Origin: Allomuricauda sp. M10
Lineage (GTDB): Bacteria > Bacteroidota > Bacteroidia > Flavobacteriales > Flavobacteriaceae
Direction of reading: 5' to 3'
Assembly: GCF_020782875.1 (NCBI RefSeq)
Contig: NZ_JAJGBN010000005.1
Span: 248,001-312,000 of the forward strand
Length of the DNA: 64,000 nt
This document shows positions 9,131-17,723 of this stretch, piece after piece. A program made the position numbers and the translations under genes. The notes below the pieces were generated by a model. It worked only from the letters and a program-made list of their open reading frames with translations. It did no database searches and was not told the DNA's origin. The stretch's first letter is position 1. Each line of letters begins with the position of its first letter.

Positions 9131-9769
9131 ATGATATTGGGAATAGGGAGTATTGCACCTGATTTTAAGGCGGACACCACAGAAGGGATTATCCATTTCT
9201 ACCGGTGGCTCGGTAGGTCGTGGGGATTGCTTTTTTCGCACCCGGAAGACTATACCCCGGTTTGTACGACGGAACTAGGAACGGTCGCCCAATTGGAAAG
9301 GGAATTCACAAGTAGGAACGTAAAAGCGATTGCCCTAAGTGTGGATACGTTGGAGGCCCATAGGGATTGGAAAATCGATATAGAAAATTCCATGGGTGTT
9401 GATGTACGATTTCCTATCATAGCAGATGCCGATGGCGAAATTGCCCATTTGTATGGAATGATTCCCATAGGGGCCACCGATAAAAGGACCGTTCGTTCAG
9501 TCTTTATTATCGATCCGGACAAGATTATCCAACTACACCTTACCTATCCTTCGTCCATTGGACGTAATTTCGACGAGATATTACGGGCCATCGATGCCCT
9601 TCAATTGCATGCCGACCATCAAGTGTTGACCCCTGCCAATTGGAAACCCGAGGAAGATGTCATCGTAGACCCCCAAATGCCCAAAGATCTGGTCAATACC
9701 AAATTTCCTGAACGACGCGTCCAAGGAGCACCTTATCTTCAATTTTCAAAGGACCCTTCAAAAAAATAA
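9131..9769 (+). CDS. 1-Cys peroxiredoxin (Prx6 subfamily)
   Basis: A 212-aa cytoplasmic peroxidase that reduces H2O2, alkyl hydroperoxides or peroxynitrite. The peroxidatic Cys45 lies in the signature PVCTTELG. It is the only cysteine I find, which defines the 1-Cys type and means an external thiol must recycle it. The C-terminal extension (PANWKPEEDVIVDPQMP) is the Prx6 arm. Length and motif order match Prx6 proteins throughout. It is divergent from the LytTR regulator at 8286, with a palindromic operator candidate between them. Confidence 0.95.
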   Translation: MILGIGSIAPDFKADTTEGIIHFYRWLGRSWGLLFSHPEDYTPVCTTELGTVAQLEREFTSRNVKAIALSVDTLEAHRDWKIDIENSMGVDVRFPIIADADGEIAHLYGMIPIGATDKRTVRSVFIIDPDKIIQLHLTYPSSIGRNFDEILRAIDALQLHADHQVLTPANWKPEEDVIVDPQMPKDLVNTKFPERRVQGAPYLQFSKDPSKK

Positions 9770-9789
9770 TCTCTTGTCGTAATGCTTCA

Positions 9790-9969
9790 TCAATGCACAG
9801 CCATTGAAGGTTCAAGGCCATAATACATGGTCGTGTAGGTATAGGTCGCAAAGTAGTTTTTGGGTCGCCCTATTTTTTCCATAGTGCCTTTTTTAATGAC
9901 ATTCCTTGGATGGTCATTCCAGGAAGGCTCAAAATTTATCGAAACACTTATAGGATATTGATCTCCCAT
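9790..9969 (-). CDS. possible small gene or gene remnant (59 aa)
   Basis: A short frame (MGDQYPISVSINFEPSW... ending GLEPSMAVH) that reads more like protein than noise, with a stretch RNVIKKGTMEKIGRPKNYF. The frame extends upstream to 10017 only through TTG codons. It occupies most of the 328-bp gap between the peroxiredoxin and isochorismatase genes, convergent with the former. No family recognised. It could be the tail of a decayed gene. Confidence 0.25.
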   Translation of the reverse strand: MGDQYPISVSINFEPSWNDHPRNVIKKGTMEKIGRPKNYFATYTYTTMYYGLEPSMAVH

Positions 9970-10097
9970 GCCAGACTTTCTAGGGAAAATCGCAGCATTA
10001 AAACATTTTGGCAACAATAGGATAAAATGGGTCGGTGCTTTCCAAGAATTTTAGGATGTGTTAAAAATCAATTTGAAACCTTCACAAATCCACCTTT

Positions 10098-10826
10098 ATG
10101 AAATCTACCATACATGCAAAACAAGGCAAGAAAACCGCCAAGCTCCCACTTAGCGGATTTGAAATCGATAGGCATACTGCCATAGTGATCGTAGATCCCC
10201 AAAATGATTTTTTGAGCCCAAAAGGGGTTGCTTGGGGTGCCGTTGGCCAAAGTGTCCTGGAAAATAATACCATTGAAAATATAGAAACCCTTTTTCGTTT
10301 GGGTTCGGAAAATGGCATTCATGTGTTTATCTCACCACATTACTATTATAAACATGACCATGGTTGGCAATTTGAAGGCACCTTGGAGAAACTCATGCAC
10401 AACATTGGTATGTTCGATCGGGAGGATCAATTGAACATGAATGACTTTGAGGGATCTGGAGCGGACTGGTTGGAACAATATAAACCCTATATCACAGATA
10501 AGGAGAAAGTAACCATTTGTAGCCCACATAAAGTATATGGGCCCGAGAACAATGACTTGGCCCTACAACTGCGTAAACAGAAAATCGATAAGGTAATCCT
10601 TGGGGGTATGTCAGGAAACCTATGTGTGGAATCCCATATGCGTGAATTGTTGGAATCCGGGTTTGAAGTAGCCGTAGTTGGGGATGCCACGGCATCCGCA
10701 AAATTGCCTCACCTCGATGGGGATCAAGCGGCACAGACCAATTATGCCATGATGGCGAGTGAGGTATACACTACAAGTGAATTGGAAGAGATCCTGGATG
10801 CCCAACGGATCCTGGCCGAAGAATGA
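10098..10826 (+). CDS. isochorismatase-fold cysteine hydrolase
   Basis: A 242-aa hydrolase of the isochorismatase/nicotinamidase superfamily. The triad is recognisable: Asp33 in IVIVDPQNDF, a Lys in the CSPHKVYGPENNDL region, and nucleophile Cys176 in GGMSGNLCVESHMR with the usual cis-peptide context. VVGDATAS follows as expected. Members hydrolyse amides, carbamates or enol ethers, and the substrate here cannot be fixed. No signal peptide, so cytosolic. A strong hairpin terminator lies 60 bp downstream, suggesting a single-gene transcript. Confidence 0.9.
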   Translation: MKSTIHAKQGKKTAKLPLSGFEIDRHTAIVIVDPQNDFLSPKGVAWGAVGQSVLENNTIENIETLFRLGSENGIHVFISPHYYYKHDHGWQFEGTLEKLMHNIGMFDREDQLNMNDFEGSGADWLEQYKPYITDKEKVTICSPHKVYGPENNDLALQLRKQKIDKVILGGMSGNLCVESHMRELLESGFEVAVVGDATASAKLPHLDGDQAAQTNYAMMASEVYTTSELEEILDAQRILAEE

Positions 10827-10884
10827 TCAGTCTACATGTGGGCGAGAAAAAGATGTTTTTTCATTAGTGTTTGATTTAGTTGTG

Positions 10885-10915
10885 AGAGGAGGCGAAGTCC
10901 AGTCGCCTCCTCTTT
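10885..10915 (+). terminator. intrinsic terminator after isochorismatase gene
   Basis: Perfect 11-bp stem AGAGGAGGCGA / TCGCCTCCTCT with a 7-nt loop, followed by TT, 58 bp after the stop codon. Confidence 0.8.
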
Positions 10916-10978
10916 ACCAAAGATCATGAACCGATTAACTATTTAGGGGAAAGGACTTAACGCATAAAAATCCAAGAG

Positions 10979-11305
10979 ATGTACCAAGAAAACAACATTA
11001 ATCGCATTCCATTGGTATTCAAGACCGATGAAGGCAGGAATTATCTCGAATTCCATGTCAATGGGCTGCTTGCCTCCATGGAATATCAAATTAAAGGACA
11101 TCAAATCAGTGACTTCAAAAAGCTTAAGATCGATAAAAAACTGGATAAGGAAGCAGTGGGTAACGCACTGATGGAACGGATAATGGATTATACCCATAGA
11201 AGTGGATATGCAGTAATCGCCACATGCCCAGAGCTGAGAAAATTCATTAAAAAGCGACCACGATACCAAAGATTGGTTGCAGAGGAAATAGCCCCTTTAA
11301 CTTAA
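10979..11305 (+). CDS. YjdJ-type GNAT-like N-acetyltransferase
   Basis: A 108-aa single-domain protein matching the small GNAT-like group (YjdJ/NATD1 type): a short beta-meander (YLEFHVNGLLASMEYQI), an acyl-CoA loop region (LDKEAVGNALMERIMDYTHRSGY), and the conserved ending ATCPELRKFIKKRPRYQRLV. In this group a Cys-Pro followed by a helix ending HPEYQxLV-like is characteristic. It probably acetylates a small molecule or protein amine. Substrate unknown. It precedes the sigma factor by 53 bp on the same strand and may be cotranscribed. Confidence 0.8.
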   Translation: MYQENNINRIPLVFKTDEGRNYLEFHVNGLLASMEYQIKGHQISDFKKLKIDKKLDKEAVGNALMERIMDYTHRSGYAVIATCPELRKFIKKRPRYQRLVAEEIAPLT

Positions 11306-11358
11306 CAATGATAGTACAAGACCAATAAGAACAATTACAAACCATCAAAAAACATATT

Positions 11359-11916
11359 ATGGAAACCATTTTAGAGAAAAAAAACGACCTCAATCCAGAT
11401 CTTTGGTTCGCCAAGTACGGAAATTATCTTTTTGCCATGGCCAGATTGAAATTGCCCGAGGACAAAGTGGAGGACATTGTCCAGGATACTTTTTTGGCAG
11501 CTCTCGGTTCGGCACCTGGCTTCAAAGGACTTTCGAGCGAACGAGTTTGGTTGACCTCTATATTGAACCATAAGATAATGGACCATTATCGCAGATCCTT
11601 CTCAAAAAAAGGACGGGCCATACACACGGCAATTCGGGTAGCCGATTATCCTGATTGGCACGATTGGGACGGAGCCACCAACGGGCTCGAACACAGTGAT
11701 GTGAACGATTATCTGGACGCCATTGAACTCGATTTGGTCCTGAATTCAGGTATGGATCAGTTGGGAAGCAGGGAACAACAGGTACTGAAAATGAAAATCA
11801 AGGGATTTAGCACCGAGGCGATTTGCGATACATTGGATATCAATAAGGTAAATGCATGGGTGGCCCTTAGTCGGGCTAGAAAGAAAATGAAAAATTACCT
11901 CGCAGAAAATTGGTAA
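11359..11916 (+). CDS. ECF-type RNA polymerase sigma factor
   Basis: A 185-aa sigma-70 family protein with region 2 (LFAMARLKLPEDKVEDIVQDTFLAAL, and ERVWLTSILNHKIMDHYRR for promoter melting) and region 4 (LGSREQQVLKMKIKGFSTEAICDTL..NKVNAWVALSRARKKMK). No anti-sigma factor gene is adjacent, which sets it apart from the FecI/FecR-type pairs common in Bacteroidota. Neighbours (peroxiredoxin, DUF1348, YHS) suggest a stress response, but that is only context. Confidence 0.92.
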   Translation: METILEKKNDLNPDLWFAKYGNYLFAMARLKLPEDKVEDIVQDTFLAALGSAPGFKGLSSERVWLTSILNHKIMDHYRRSFSKKGRAIHTAIRVADYPDWHDWDGATNGLEHSDVNDYLDAIELDLVLNSGMDQLGSREQQVLKMKIKGFSTEAICDTLDINKVNAWVALSRARKKMKNYLAENW

Positions 11917-12048
11917 TGGCCAAAATAAAGCAATACATGCAAAATCTTTGGTTTCAAATCCAACTGGCTTTTTATAAGCTTGGGAATGGGCATATCCAAT
12001 TGTGGAAAAGAAAAAATCAAGGAATCAATAACGAAAAATCGAATTAAA

Positions 12049-12462
12049 ATGGACAAGAGATTACCACTGCCCCCTTTTACGAAAGAATCGGCAAAAATAA
12101 AGATACAGTTGGTCGAGGATGCTTGGAACAGCCAGGACCCGGTAAGGGTCTCAATGGCCTACACCTTGGAAAGTGAATGGCGAAATCGCTCGCAATTTAT
12201 CAATGGGCGCGAAGAAATTCAAAGGTTCCTGACGGACAAATGGAAAAAAGAGTTGGACTACAAGCTTAAAAAGTCCTATTGGGCCCATTCTGATAATAGG
12301 ATCGCCGTTCGATTTGAATATGAATACAGGGACCTGACCGGACAGTGGTACCGTGCATACGGGAACGAGAATTGGGAATTTGACCACAATGGATTGATGC
12401 AAAAAAGATATGCCAGTATCAATGACTTGCCCATTGAAGAACAGGAGCGTCGTCTTGTCTAG
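12049..12462 (+). CDS. DUF1348 / SnoaL-like protein
   Basis: A 137-aa NTF2-like fold protein. The start is set at the internal ATG giving [15 protein letters not shown], because DUF1348 proteins begin with this PPLPPFT-like segment. The open frame extends upstream to 11980 without resembling the family. Diagnostic motifs follow in order: [75 protein letters not shown]. No catalytic function is established for the family. Cytoplasmic and monocistronic by spacing (137 bp to the next gene). Confidence 0.88.
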   Translation: MDKRLPLPPFTKESAKIKIQLVEDAWNSQDPVRVSMAYTLESEWRNRSQFINGREEIQRFLTDKWKKELDYKLKKSYWAHSDNRIAVRFEYEYRDLTGQWYRAYGNENWEFDHNGLMQKRYASINDLPIEEQERRLV

Positions 12463-12598
12463 GTAGGCTTCCAATAAGGTGTCACGGTTAGAATGGAAAA
12501 GCGGTGATGATAGCAATTCCAGGACATTGTGCCCATTTATCCAAAGCATCAGGCAAAGGACAACGATAATTTAGTGCCAAATTTTAAAACAATTCAAT

Positions 12599-13090
12599 AT
12601 GAAAACAAAAATGACTTTTAGTCCAAAAAAATGGTTTGCCCTTGCTCTCGGGCTAATTCTGACCGGCATGGTTTCCATGCAGGCACAATCCCATAGCTAT
12701 AGTGCCGATGATAGCATGATAGCCCTGGAAGGATACAGCCCAGTGTCCTATATCTATAATGGTAAGGCACAATTGGGAAAGAAGGCCTTTAAGACCACCT
12801 ATGATGGAATGACCTACTATTTTGTGGATCAGAATCAACAGAAGAAGTTTCAGGCTAATCCTAAAAAATATCAACCGCAGTATGGGGGTTGGTGTGCCTT
12901 TGCAGTTTCCTTGGGAGGGAAGTTCCAGCCAGACCCTAAAAGTTTTAGGGTAATCGATGGAAAGCTATACATGTTCACCATTAACCTGGAAGGCGATTTT
13001 GTCAAGGTATGGGAAAAAGAAGGCAAGGAAAAGCATATAGCCCAAGCGGACAAGAACTGGAAAAGCATGGGGAAATTTACAACCTTTTAA
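12599..13090 (+). CDS. secreted YHS domain protein
   Basis: A 163-aa exported protein with a clear signal peptide (KKWFALALGLILTGMVSMQAQ) and a YHS domain at ~35-95 (ALEGYSPVSYIYNGKAQ, TYDGMTYYFVDQNQQKKFQANPKKYQPQYGGWCAFAV). YHS domains bind metal ions, and stand-alone secreted forms are widespread in marine Bacteroidota with no firm function. The single Cys of YGGWCAFA is conserved in this subgroup. Two candidate terminators follow. Confidence 0.88.
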   Translation: MKTKMTFSPKKWFALALGLILTGMVSMQAQSHSYSADDSMIALEGYSPVSYIYNGKAQLGKKAFKTTYDGMTYYFVDQNQQKKFQANPKKYQPQYGGWCAFAVSLGGKFQPDPKSFRVIDGKLYMFTINLEGDFVKVWEKEGKEKHIAQADKNWKSMGKFTTF

Positions 13091-13133
13091 TAACATATCG
13101 GAAAACTTTATTTTCCAATAAAATACTGCAATT

Positions 13134-13191
13134 GCCGCAACACCGACTGACCCAACTCTTCAAGCCATAGGTCGGTGCCAGCGGCTTTTTT
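13134..13191 (+). terminator. intrinsic terminator after YHS gene
   Basis: Stem GCCGC-aa-CACCGAC (13134-13147) pairs with GTCGGTG-cca-GCGGC (13171-13185): 12 bp with one internal loop, followed directly by six T. The 23-nt loop is long. Confidence 0.65.
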
Positions 13192-13272
13192 GGTTTATTA
13201 TGGCAATGAATCAGATCCTTTGGATTATCTGGATTCTTACCGTAATCCAAACCTGCAAATTCTCAATAGAGT

Positions 13273-13304
13273 AGGGTGGCATCCGTTTTTGGAGCCACCC
13301 TTTA
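13273..13304 (+). terminator. second hairpin downstream of YHS gene
   Basis: AGGGTGGC-a-TCC / GGA-GCCACCCT with a GTTTTT loop, followed by TTA. It could be a backup terminator or part of a small RNA. Confidence 0.5.
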
Positions 13305-13368
13305 TGTAGTTGGGACAAGTGCTACCTAAGAGGCTCTTTTTTTTTGACCGCCCTTCGCCGATGTCTTA

Positions 13369-13426
13369 AATAAGGTTTTTCCTGAAATGCATTGGATAGG
13401 ATAGTTACGATTGGAAAAACCTTATT
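13369..13426. repeat. perfect 14-bp inverted repeat at the end of the NmrA gene
   Basis: AATAAGGTTTTTCC at 13369-13382 is mirrored by GGAAAAACCTTATT at 13413-13426 with 30 nt between. The right arm contains the NmrA stop codon (13422-13424). It probably acts as an mRNA 3' hairpin for the minus-strand operon, though no T-run follows directly. Confidence 0.55.
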
Positions 13427-14267
13427 CCGAGATTCCCTTTTCATGGTGCCAAATCCCTGTTTTGGCAGTTTCGATTACATAATCCGAAAAGGATATCGGT
13501 TTGCGTTTCAATATGTTTTCAATGTCATGGGTAACCTCCGAAACCGTTGAGTTTCCCAATACCTCGGTGAATAGGTACTCTATCAACCAAACAAAATCAT
13601 CGGGAATCCCTTCTTCCTTCAATGCCGATACATAGTGTTCCATGCTGATGGGTTCAAAACCAATTGTGCGACCAGTGGTCTTGGCTATCAATTCGATTAC
13701 TTCCTGGAAAGACAGAGTAGATGGGCCCGTAAGTTGATAGATTTTTCCATTGTGTTCAGTATGCAACAATGCCTCAACCACCACATCGGCGATGTCACCG
13801 GTGTCTACAAAAGGAATTGGAACATTTGCTTGGGGCAAATACACCATTCCCTGTTGGATTGGATCCAATAGGAAACTTTCACTAAAATTTTGATTGAACC
13901 AACTCGCCCTGACTATGGTATGGTCCAAGCCGGAATGAATGACAACCTGCTCACAAAGTTCGGCTTCTCGCTCGCCCTTTCCGGAGAGCAGTACCACTTT
14001 TTTAACCTCCATTTTCATAGCGAGGGCAATTAGGCTTTCGATTGATTTCAATGCTCCTGGTACGGCCAGATCGGGTTGGTAGCTAATGTACATTTTGTCC
14101 ACACCCTCCAAGGCATTTGGCCATGTGTCACTGTTTTCCCAATCAAAAGGAGGCAAGGAAGACCTTGAGCCGATTTTCACGTCTTGGTTTAAATGGGATA
14201 AGCTTTTAACTACTTTTCGGCCCGTTTTTCCAGTGCCGCCTAAAATCAAATAAGTGTCTTTTTTCAT
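13422..14267 (-). CDS. NmrA-like NAD(P)-binding protein
   Basis: A 281-aa atypical short-chain dehydrogenase/NmrA-type protein. The N-terminal Rossmann motif is YLILGGTGKTGRKVV (glycine-rich GGTGKTG), followed by KKVVLLSGKGEREAE and the IVRASWFNQNF segment typical of this group, which lacks the classical YxxxK catalytic pair. Such proteins act as NAD(P)H-dependent quinone reductases or redox-sensing binding proteins. It is the second gene of a two-gene operon with the DUF1772 protein (25 bp apart), downstream of an AraC regulator gene. Confidence 0.88.
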   Translation of the reverse strand: MKKDTYLILGGTGKTGRKVVKSLSHLNQDVKIGSRSSLPPFDWENSDTWPNALEGVDKMYISYQPDLAVPGALKSIESLIALAMKMEVKKVVLLSGKGEREAELCEQVVIHSGLDHTIVRASWFNQNFSESFLLDPIQQGMVYLPQANVPIPFVDTGDIADVVVEALLHTEHNGKIYQLTGPSTLSFQEVIELIAKTTGRTIGFEPISMEHYVSALKEEGIPDDFVWLIEYLFTEVLGNSTVSEVTHDIENILKRKPISFSDYVIETAKTGIWHHEKGISE

Positions 14268-14292
14268 GATCTATATTATTAATTAATGAGTG

Positions 14293-14790
14293 TTATTTTT
14301 GAAGTTGTGCTATGATCAAAAGGATGAACGATCCTAGGGAACAAAGGGTCCTGATCCAATGAAGTTGGTTCCATGGATTTTCAAATCGGTTTCTCAAGGT
14401 ACTTAGGTCCGCCTCCGAAAGATGATTTAGATCCGCCTTGTTCAGCATTTCATTTAAGGGAATGTTACCTAAAAGGGTCACAAAGGTTACACCAATGATA
14501 AAGAGAGCAGCTGATGACAAATACAGCCAGAACAATGGGTGCTGTTGCCCCAGTCCCCAATTTTGATATAGGTTGACAATATGGGCGAAAAAAGGCCCGA
14601 AAAAGACGATAAGAAAGGTCGGATTGATGATGGCCCGGTTCATTTCCTGAAAGGATTGTAGATAACCCAAGTCATTTAGTTGACCAATGCCTGGGGTTAC
14701 CGCATTTGTCCAAGTATAACATAGACCTGCGGTGAGACCGGACAATAGTAAGGTTACAAATGTTGAAATGGTTGGAAGGGTAAAGGTCAT
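14293..14790 (-). CDS. DUF1772 integral membrane protein
   Basis: A 165-aa protein with four predicted transmembrane helices (about 8-28, 55-75, 85-105 and 145-163) and DUF1772 (anthrone-oxygenase-like) features: AGLCYTWTNAVTPG near the start, FQEMNRAIINPTF in the first loop, GNIPLNEMLNKAD and FENPWNQLHWIRTLCSL near the end. The biochemical role in bacteria is unknown. It is first in the operon with the NmrA-like protein, so a redox function is possible. A pair of 11-bp repeats lies 76-107 bp upstream. Confidence 0.87.
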   Translation of the reverse strand: MTFTLPTISTFVTLLLSGLTAGLCYTWTNAVTPGIGQLNDLGYLQSFQEMNRAIINPTFLIVFFGPFFAHIVNLYQNWGLGQQHPLFWLYLSSAALFIIGVTFVTLLGNIPLNEMLNKADLNHLSEADLSTLRNRFENPWNQLHWIRTLCSLGSFILLIIAQLQK

Positions 14791-14865
14791 TGCTTTGCAT
14801 TTTAGGGTTGAATGGTTTCAATCACCATGCAAAGCTCATGGAAGCGGCCAAAAGATATTTATTTC

Positions 14866-14897
14866 AAAGGGAGTTTGATCTGTTCGAAAGGGAGTTT
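14866..14897. promoter_or_regulatory. direct repeat operator candidate for the DUF1772-NmrA operon
   Basis: AAAGGGAGTTT occurs at 14866-14876 and again at 14887-14897, start-to-start 21 bp (two helical turns). On the transcribed strand it reads AAACTCCCTTT twice. The distal copy overlaps the stop codon of the AraC gene, and the pair lies upstream of the DUF1772 start. AraC dimers commonly bind such tandem sites, so the neighbouring regulator is the likely ligand. Confidence 0.6.
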
Positions 14898-15750
14898 ACT
14901 TGATCTGGCTGGGACGGTAACCAAATTTCTGTTCAAAGGCATTGGAAAAAGAACTCAGGCTATCGTATCCTACATGCCAAGCAGCTTCCTGAACTGTAGC
15001 TGCTTGGTCACGAATCAATCTATGGGCGGTAACCAAGCGTTCATTTTGTAAATATTTGAAAACGGGTAAGCCGAAAAGTTCCTTAAAGTTTTTTTTGAGA
15101 CTATAACTGTTCAGGCCTATTTCCCGAGACAATTCGGACAAGGAGGGTGGATTGTCAAGATGATCCAGTAATATTTGCTTTGCACGGTATAATTTTTCCC
15201 TTTCAATGGGATTGATGTTCTCGGTCTGAAGAGTGGCCAACTCCCCAAAAAAATGTGAAAGTAGAGCGGTCATCTGGCTCCGGAAAAACATCATCTTGGT
15301 CTTACCGTGATACTTCATATGGAAAACGGCATCCACGATGCGGTCCATTTCAGGGGTCATCCAGAAATGGGGACCCTCAACAAAATGATCCCTAGGGTTC
15401 ACCAACTCCTTCAGCAGGGTCATGAAGATTTCCCCTTCCTCATAGGGCAGTTTATTCAAATTTCTGGCTGAAGTGGCAATGAGGATACATTGCAATGGTT
15501 TTTCCGCAGCAACCGTATGTGCAAATTCCACTTTTTCATCTGCATAAAAGGACAATGCCAACCCCTTTGTATGTTGAAATTGCCTTTCTTGATCCGGATA
15601 CTTTACCGATAGGTCAACATTGCCAGAACCATAAAAAGCCACAGCGATCACAGGCTCATCAAAATGACAAGAATCTATTGTAACCTCCGTTGCGTATGCC
15701 TCTTCGACCAAAATGGTAAAATCGTTGATGTCAATGAATTCACGGGTCAT
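14896..15750 (-). CDS. AraC family transcriptional regulator
   Basis: A 284-aa regulator of the PchR/YqhC-like branch. Residues ~190-284 hold the double helix-turn-helix (PSLSELSREIGLNSYSLKKN and ATVQEAAWHVGYDSLSSFSN, then KFGYRPSQIK). The N-terminal ~170 residues form an effector domain, with a helical part rich in aromatic residues. It is divergent from the serine hydrolase at 15944 and directly upstream of the DUF1772-NmrA operon, which it probably controls through the tandem repeat at its own 3' end. Confidence 0.9.
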   Translation of the reverse strand: MTREFIDINDFTILVEEAYATEVTIDSCHFDEPVIAVAFYGSGNVDLSVKYPDQERQFQHTKGLALSFYADEKVEFAHTVAAEKPLQCILIATSARNLNKLPYEEGEIFMTLLKELVNPRDHFVEGPHFWMTPEMDRIVDAVFHMKYHGKTKMMFFRSQMTALLSHFFGELATLQTENINPIEREKLYRAKQILLDHLDNPPSLSELSREIGLNSYSLKKNFKELFGLPVFKYLQNERLVTAHRLIRDQAATVQEAAWHVGYDSLSSFSNAFEQKFGYRPSQIK

Positions 15751-15943
15751 GGCCTAATATATTTCCTTTTCTAGTAAGATAAGCAAAATCGAAGGATATT
15801 CCATTCCCCAATGAATGGTCGTCGATATACTTTTAAGTTCCTATCGGAACGATGGTGCACTCGTTGATGCTAAAATAATGGGTATTGGGAGTTCAATTTT
15901 CCTTCCTTTTGACGACTCCTATCTAGAACACTAAATTTTAAGA

Positions 15944-17209
15944 ATGAAACGATTTGTCAGGTACACCAGTATTTTTTTAGGTACCGCCCTGGTTTGGGGG
16001 GGTATCTGTTATTTGGCCAGTGATCATGGTTGGTATTATGTGCCCAAGGCTGAAAATGCACATACCAATTCCTTTGTCTTGGCTGCAAAAAATGAAATTG
16101 AAAAAGGTTTTAAGGGCAGTTTTGCAATGGCTGTGCTGGAAAAGGGAAAGGTGAAAGCTGAATTTTTCCATTCCTCTGGAAAAAAAGTCGACCGAAATAC
16201 CCTCTTTCAGGTAGCTTCCCTTTCTAAAATGGTTTCTGCCGTTGGAGTGATGAAATTGGTAGAAGAAGAGAAAATCGATTTAGATGTCCCCGTAAACCAA
16301 TACCTTACCAGATGGCAATTGCCACCTAGCGAATTCAATAATGAAGAGGTCAGTACAAGGGGTTTGTTGAGCCATACTTCTGGACTTACGGATGGATTGG
16401 GATATTCCGGTTTTAGGAGTCGCGATTCTGTACAGACACTGGAAGCCTCGCTAACCAATACCTTGGACGCAGACAAGGGTGTTTCCGGACAGGTCAAAGT
16501 CGGGGTTGCACCAAACACGGAATGGCGGTATTCCGGTGGTGGCTATACGCTATTACAATTGTTGGTAGAAGAACGGAGCCAGGAAATCTTTACGGTCTAT
16601 ATGACGGAAAAAGTATTGGAACCCTTGGGCATGGTGCATTCCTACTATGAACTTCCGGAATCGGCATATTCTAAGTTGACAGACTTTTATAATGCAGATG
16701 GCTCTGAGGCACCTCATTTCTATTATACCTCTTTGGCGGCTACATCCCTTTATAGTTCCCTGGCCGATCTGGAAACGTTTTTTCAGGAATTTACACCCAA
16801 AAATAACAAGCTCTTAAAAAAGGGGACCCTTGACGAAATGCAAAAGCCCATTGGTTATAAAATGGGAGTTCCCACCTATGGCATGGGTATTTTCTTGTTC
16901 GCATCCTTAGATAGCGGGAAGTATATCATTGGCCATGATGGAATGAGCTCACCGCCTATCAATACTGCTTTGCGAATTAATCCGGATACGGGTGATGGCA
17001 TCATTTTTTTAGAAACGGGAGATGCGGATTTGGCGACCAGATTAGCCAGTGATTGGGTATTCGTGACCACAGGCAAAGTAGATAATCTCCTGTACTTGAT
17101 GCAACTTGAAAAAAACCTAAAAATATTTGGTCTGGGCCTCCTGGTTCTTTTGTTGGCAACTATGCTTATTGGGATTGCCCGAAAAGGTAGAATTAGAACT
17201 GGCGTTTAA
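15944..17209 (+). CDS. beta-lactamase-fold serine hydrolase with two membrane anchors
   Basis: A 421-aa PF00144 (class C beta-lactamase/PBP4* fold) protein. The nucleophile is in SLSK (VASLSKMVSAVGVMKL), the tyrosine motif is YSGGGY, and the third motif is HDGMS near residue 330. The LLSHTSGLTDG signature is present. An N-terminal hydrophobic segment (~8-26) and a C-terminal helix (FGLGLLVLLLATMLIGIA) bracket the catalytic domain, placing it on the periplasmic face. Members include peptidases, esterases and D-amino-acid amidases, and the substrate is not predictable. It is divergent from the AraC gene. Confidence 0.9.
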   Translation: MKRFVRYTSIFLGTALVWGGICYLASDHGWYYVPKAENAHTNSFVLAAKNEIEKGFKGSFAMAVLEKGKVKAEFFHSSGKKVDRNTLFQVASLSKMVSAVGVMKLVEEEKIDLDVPVNQYLTRWQLPPSEFNNEEVSTRGLLSHTSGLTDGLGYSGFRSRDSVQTLEASLTNTLDADKGVSGQVKVGVAPNTEWRYSGGGYTLLQLLVEERSQEIFTVYMTEKVLEPLGMVHSYYELPESAYSKLTDFYNADGSEAPHFYYTSLAATSLYSSLADLETFFQEFTPKNNKLLKKGTLDEMQKPIGYKMGVPTYGMGIFLFASLDSGKYIIGHDGMSSPPINTALRINPDTGDGIIFLETGDADLATRLASDWVFVTTGKVDNLLYLMQLEKNLKIFGLGLLVLLLATMLIGIARKGRIRTGV

Positions 17210-17432
17210 TCTTTCACGTATAGTGATCTGGTTCAGTTATTGCCTACCGATCCCACATTAACAAATGGAAACGTATTTGATTCATTTTAATTTGTGGCAT
17301 AAAAGGGAATTAAAAAAAGTAGGCATCAAAAAAGATTGTTTGTAGGTAAATCCATGAAACCCTAGTTTTGGTAATGGAGAGTAGAATTGGGCTTGATGTA
17401 GGTGTTGACTTATCGAAAAAAATATCCAAAAA

Positions 17433-17723
17433 ATGAACAGGATGGGAAAAGGAATATTAATAGGGTTATTCTGCCTTGTGCTATCCTGTGGTGGTCAGGA
17501 AGCAAATGATTTTTTCACAGTGACGAAAATAGAAGCAGGAAAAGATGGTAAAACGTTATTCTTATTGGATGGGGAAGGGGATGAGTTTACCACTGTGATC
17601 AGTATTCCCAATGGGAATTATGCAGAAGTAAACGTTGGCGACAAAGTCAAACTGGATGTTGCTGAAGTTTTGGACACCAATCCCATGATCTTGATTACCA
17701 GATCTGTTGTGGTGTTGAAATAA
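17433..17723 (+). CDS. small putative lipoprotein
   Basis: A 96-aa protein with a lipoprotein signal peptide ending in the lipobox LSCG. The mature part (~75 residues) is beta-rich (FFTVTKIEAGKDGKTLFLLDGEGDEFTTVISI, VNVGDKVKLDVAEVL) and looks like a small OB- or SH3-like barrel. No family recognised. It is isolated, 223 bp after the hydrolase. Membrane-anchored in the periplasm. Confidence 0.75.
   Translation: MNRMGKGILIGLFCLVLSCGGQEANDFFTVTKIEAGKDGKTLFLLDGEGDEFTTVISIPNGNYAEVNVGDKVKLDVAEVLDTNPMILITRSVVVLK

Noticed and set aside
12151..12549. 132-codon antisense frame over the DUF1348 gene
   Set aside because: A shadow of a well-supported family gene on the other strand; many similar antisense frames in the window were dropped for the same reason.
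15814..15827. GGTCGTCGATA resembling the LytTR motif near the serine hydrolase promoter
   Set aside because: Only 7 of 13 positions fit and no second copy at 21 bp.
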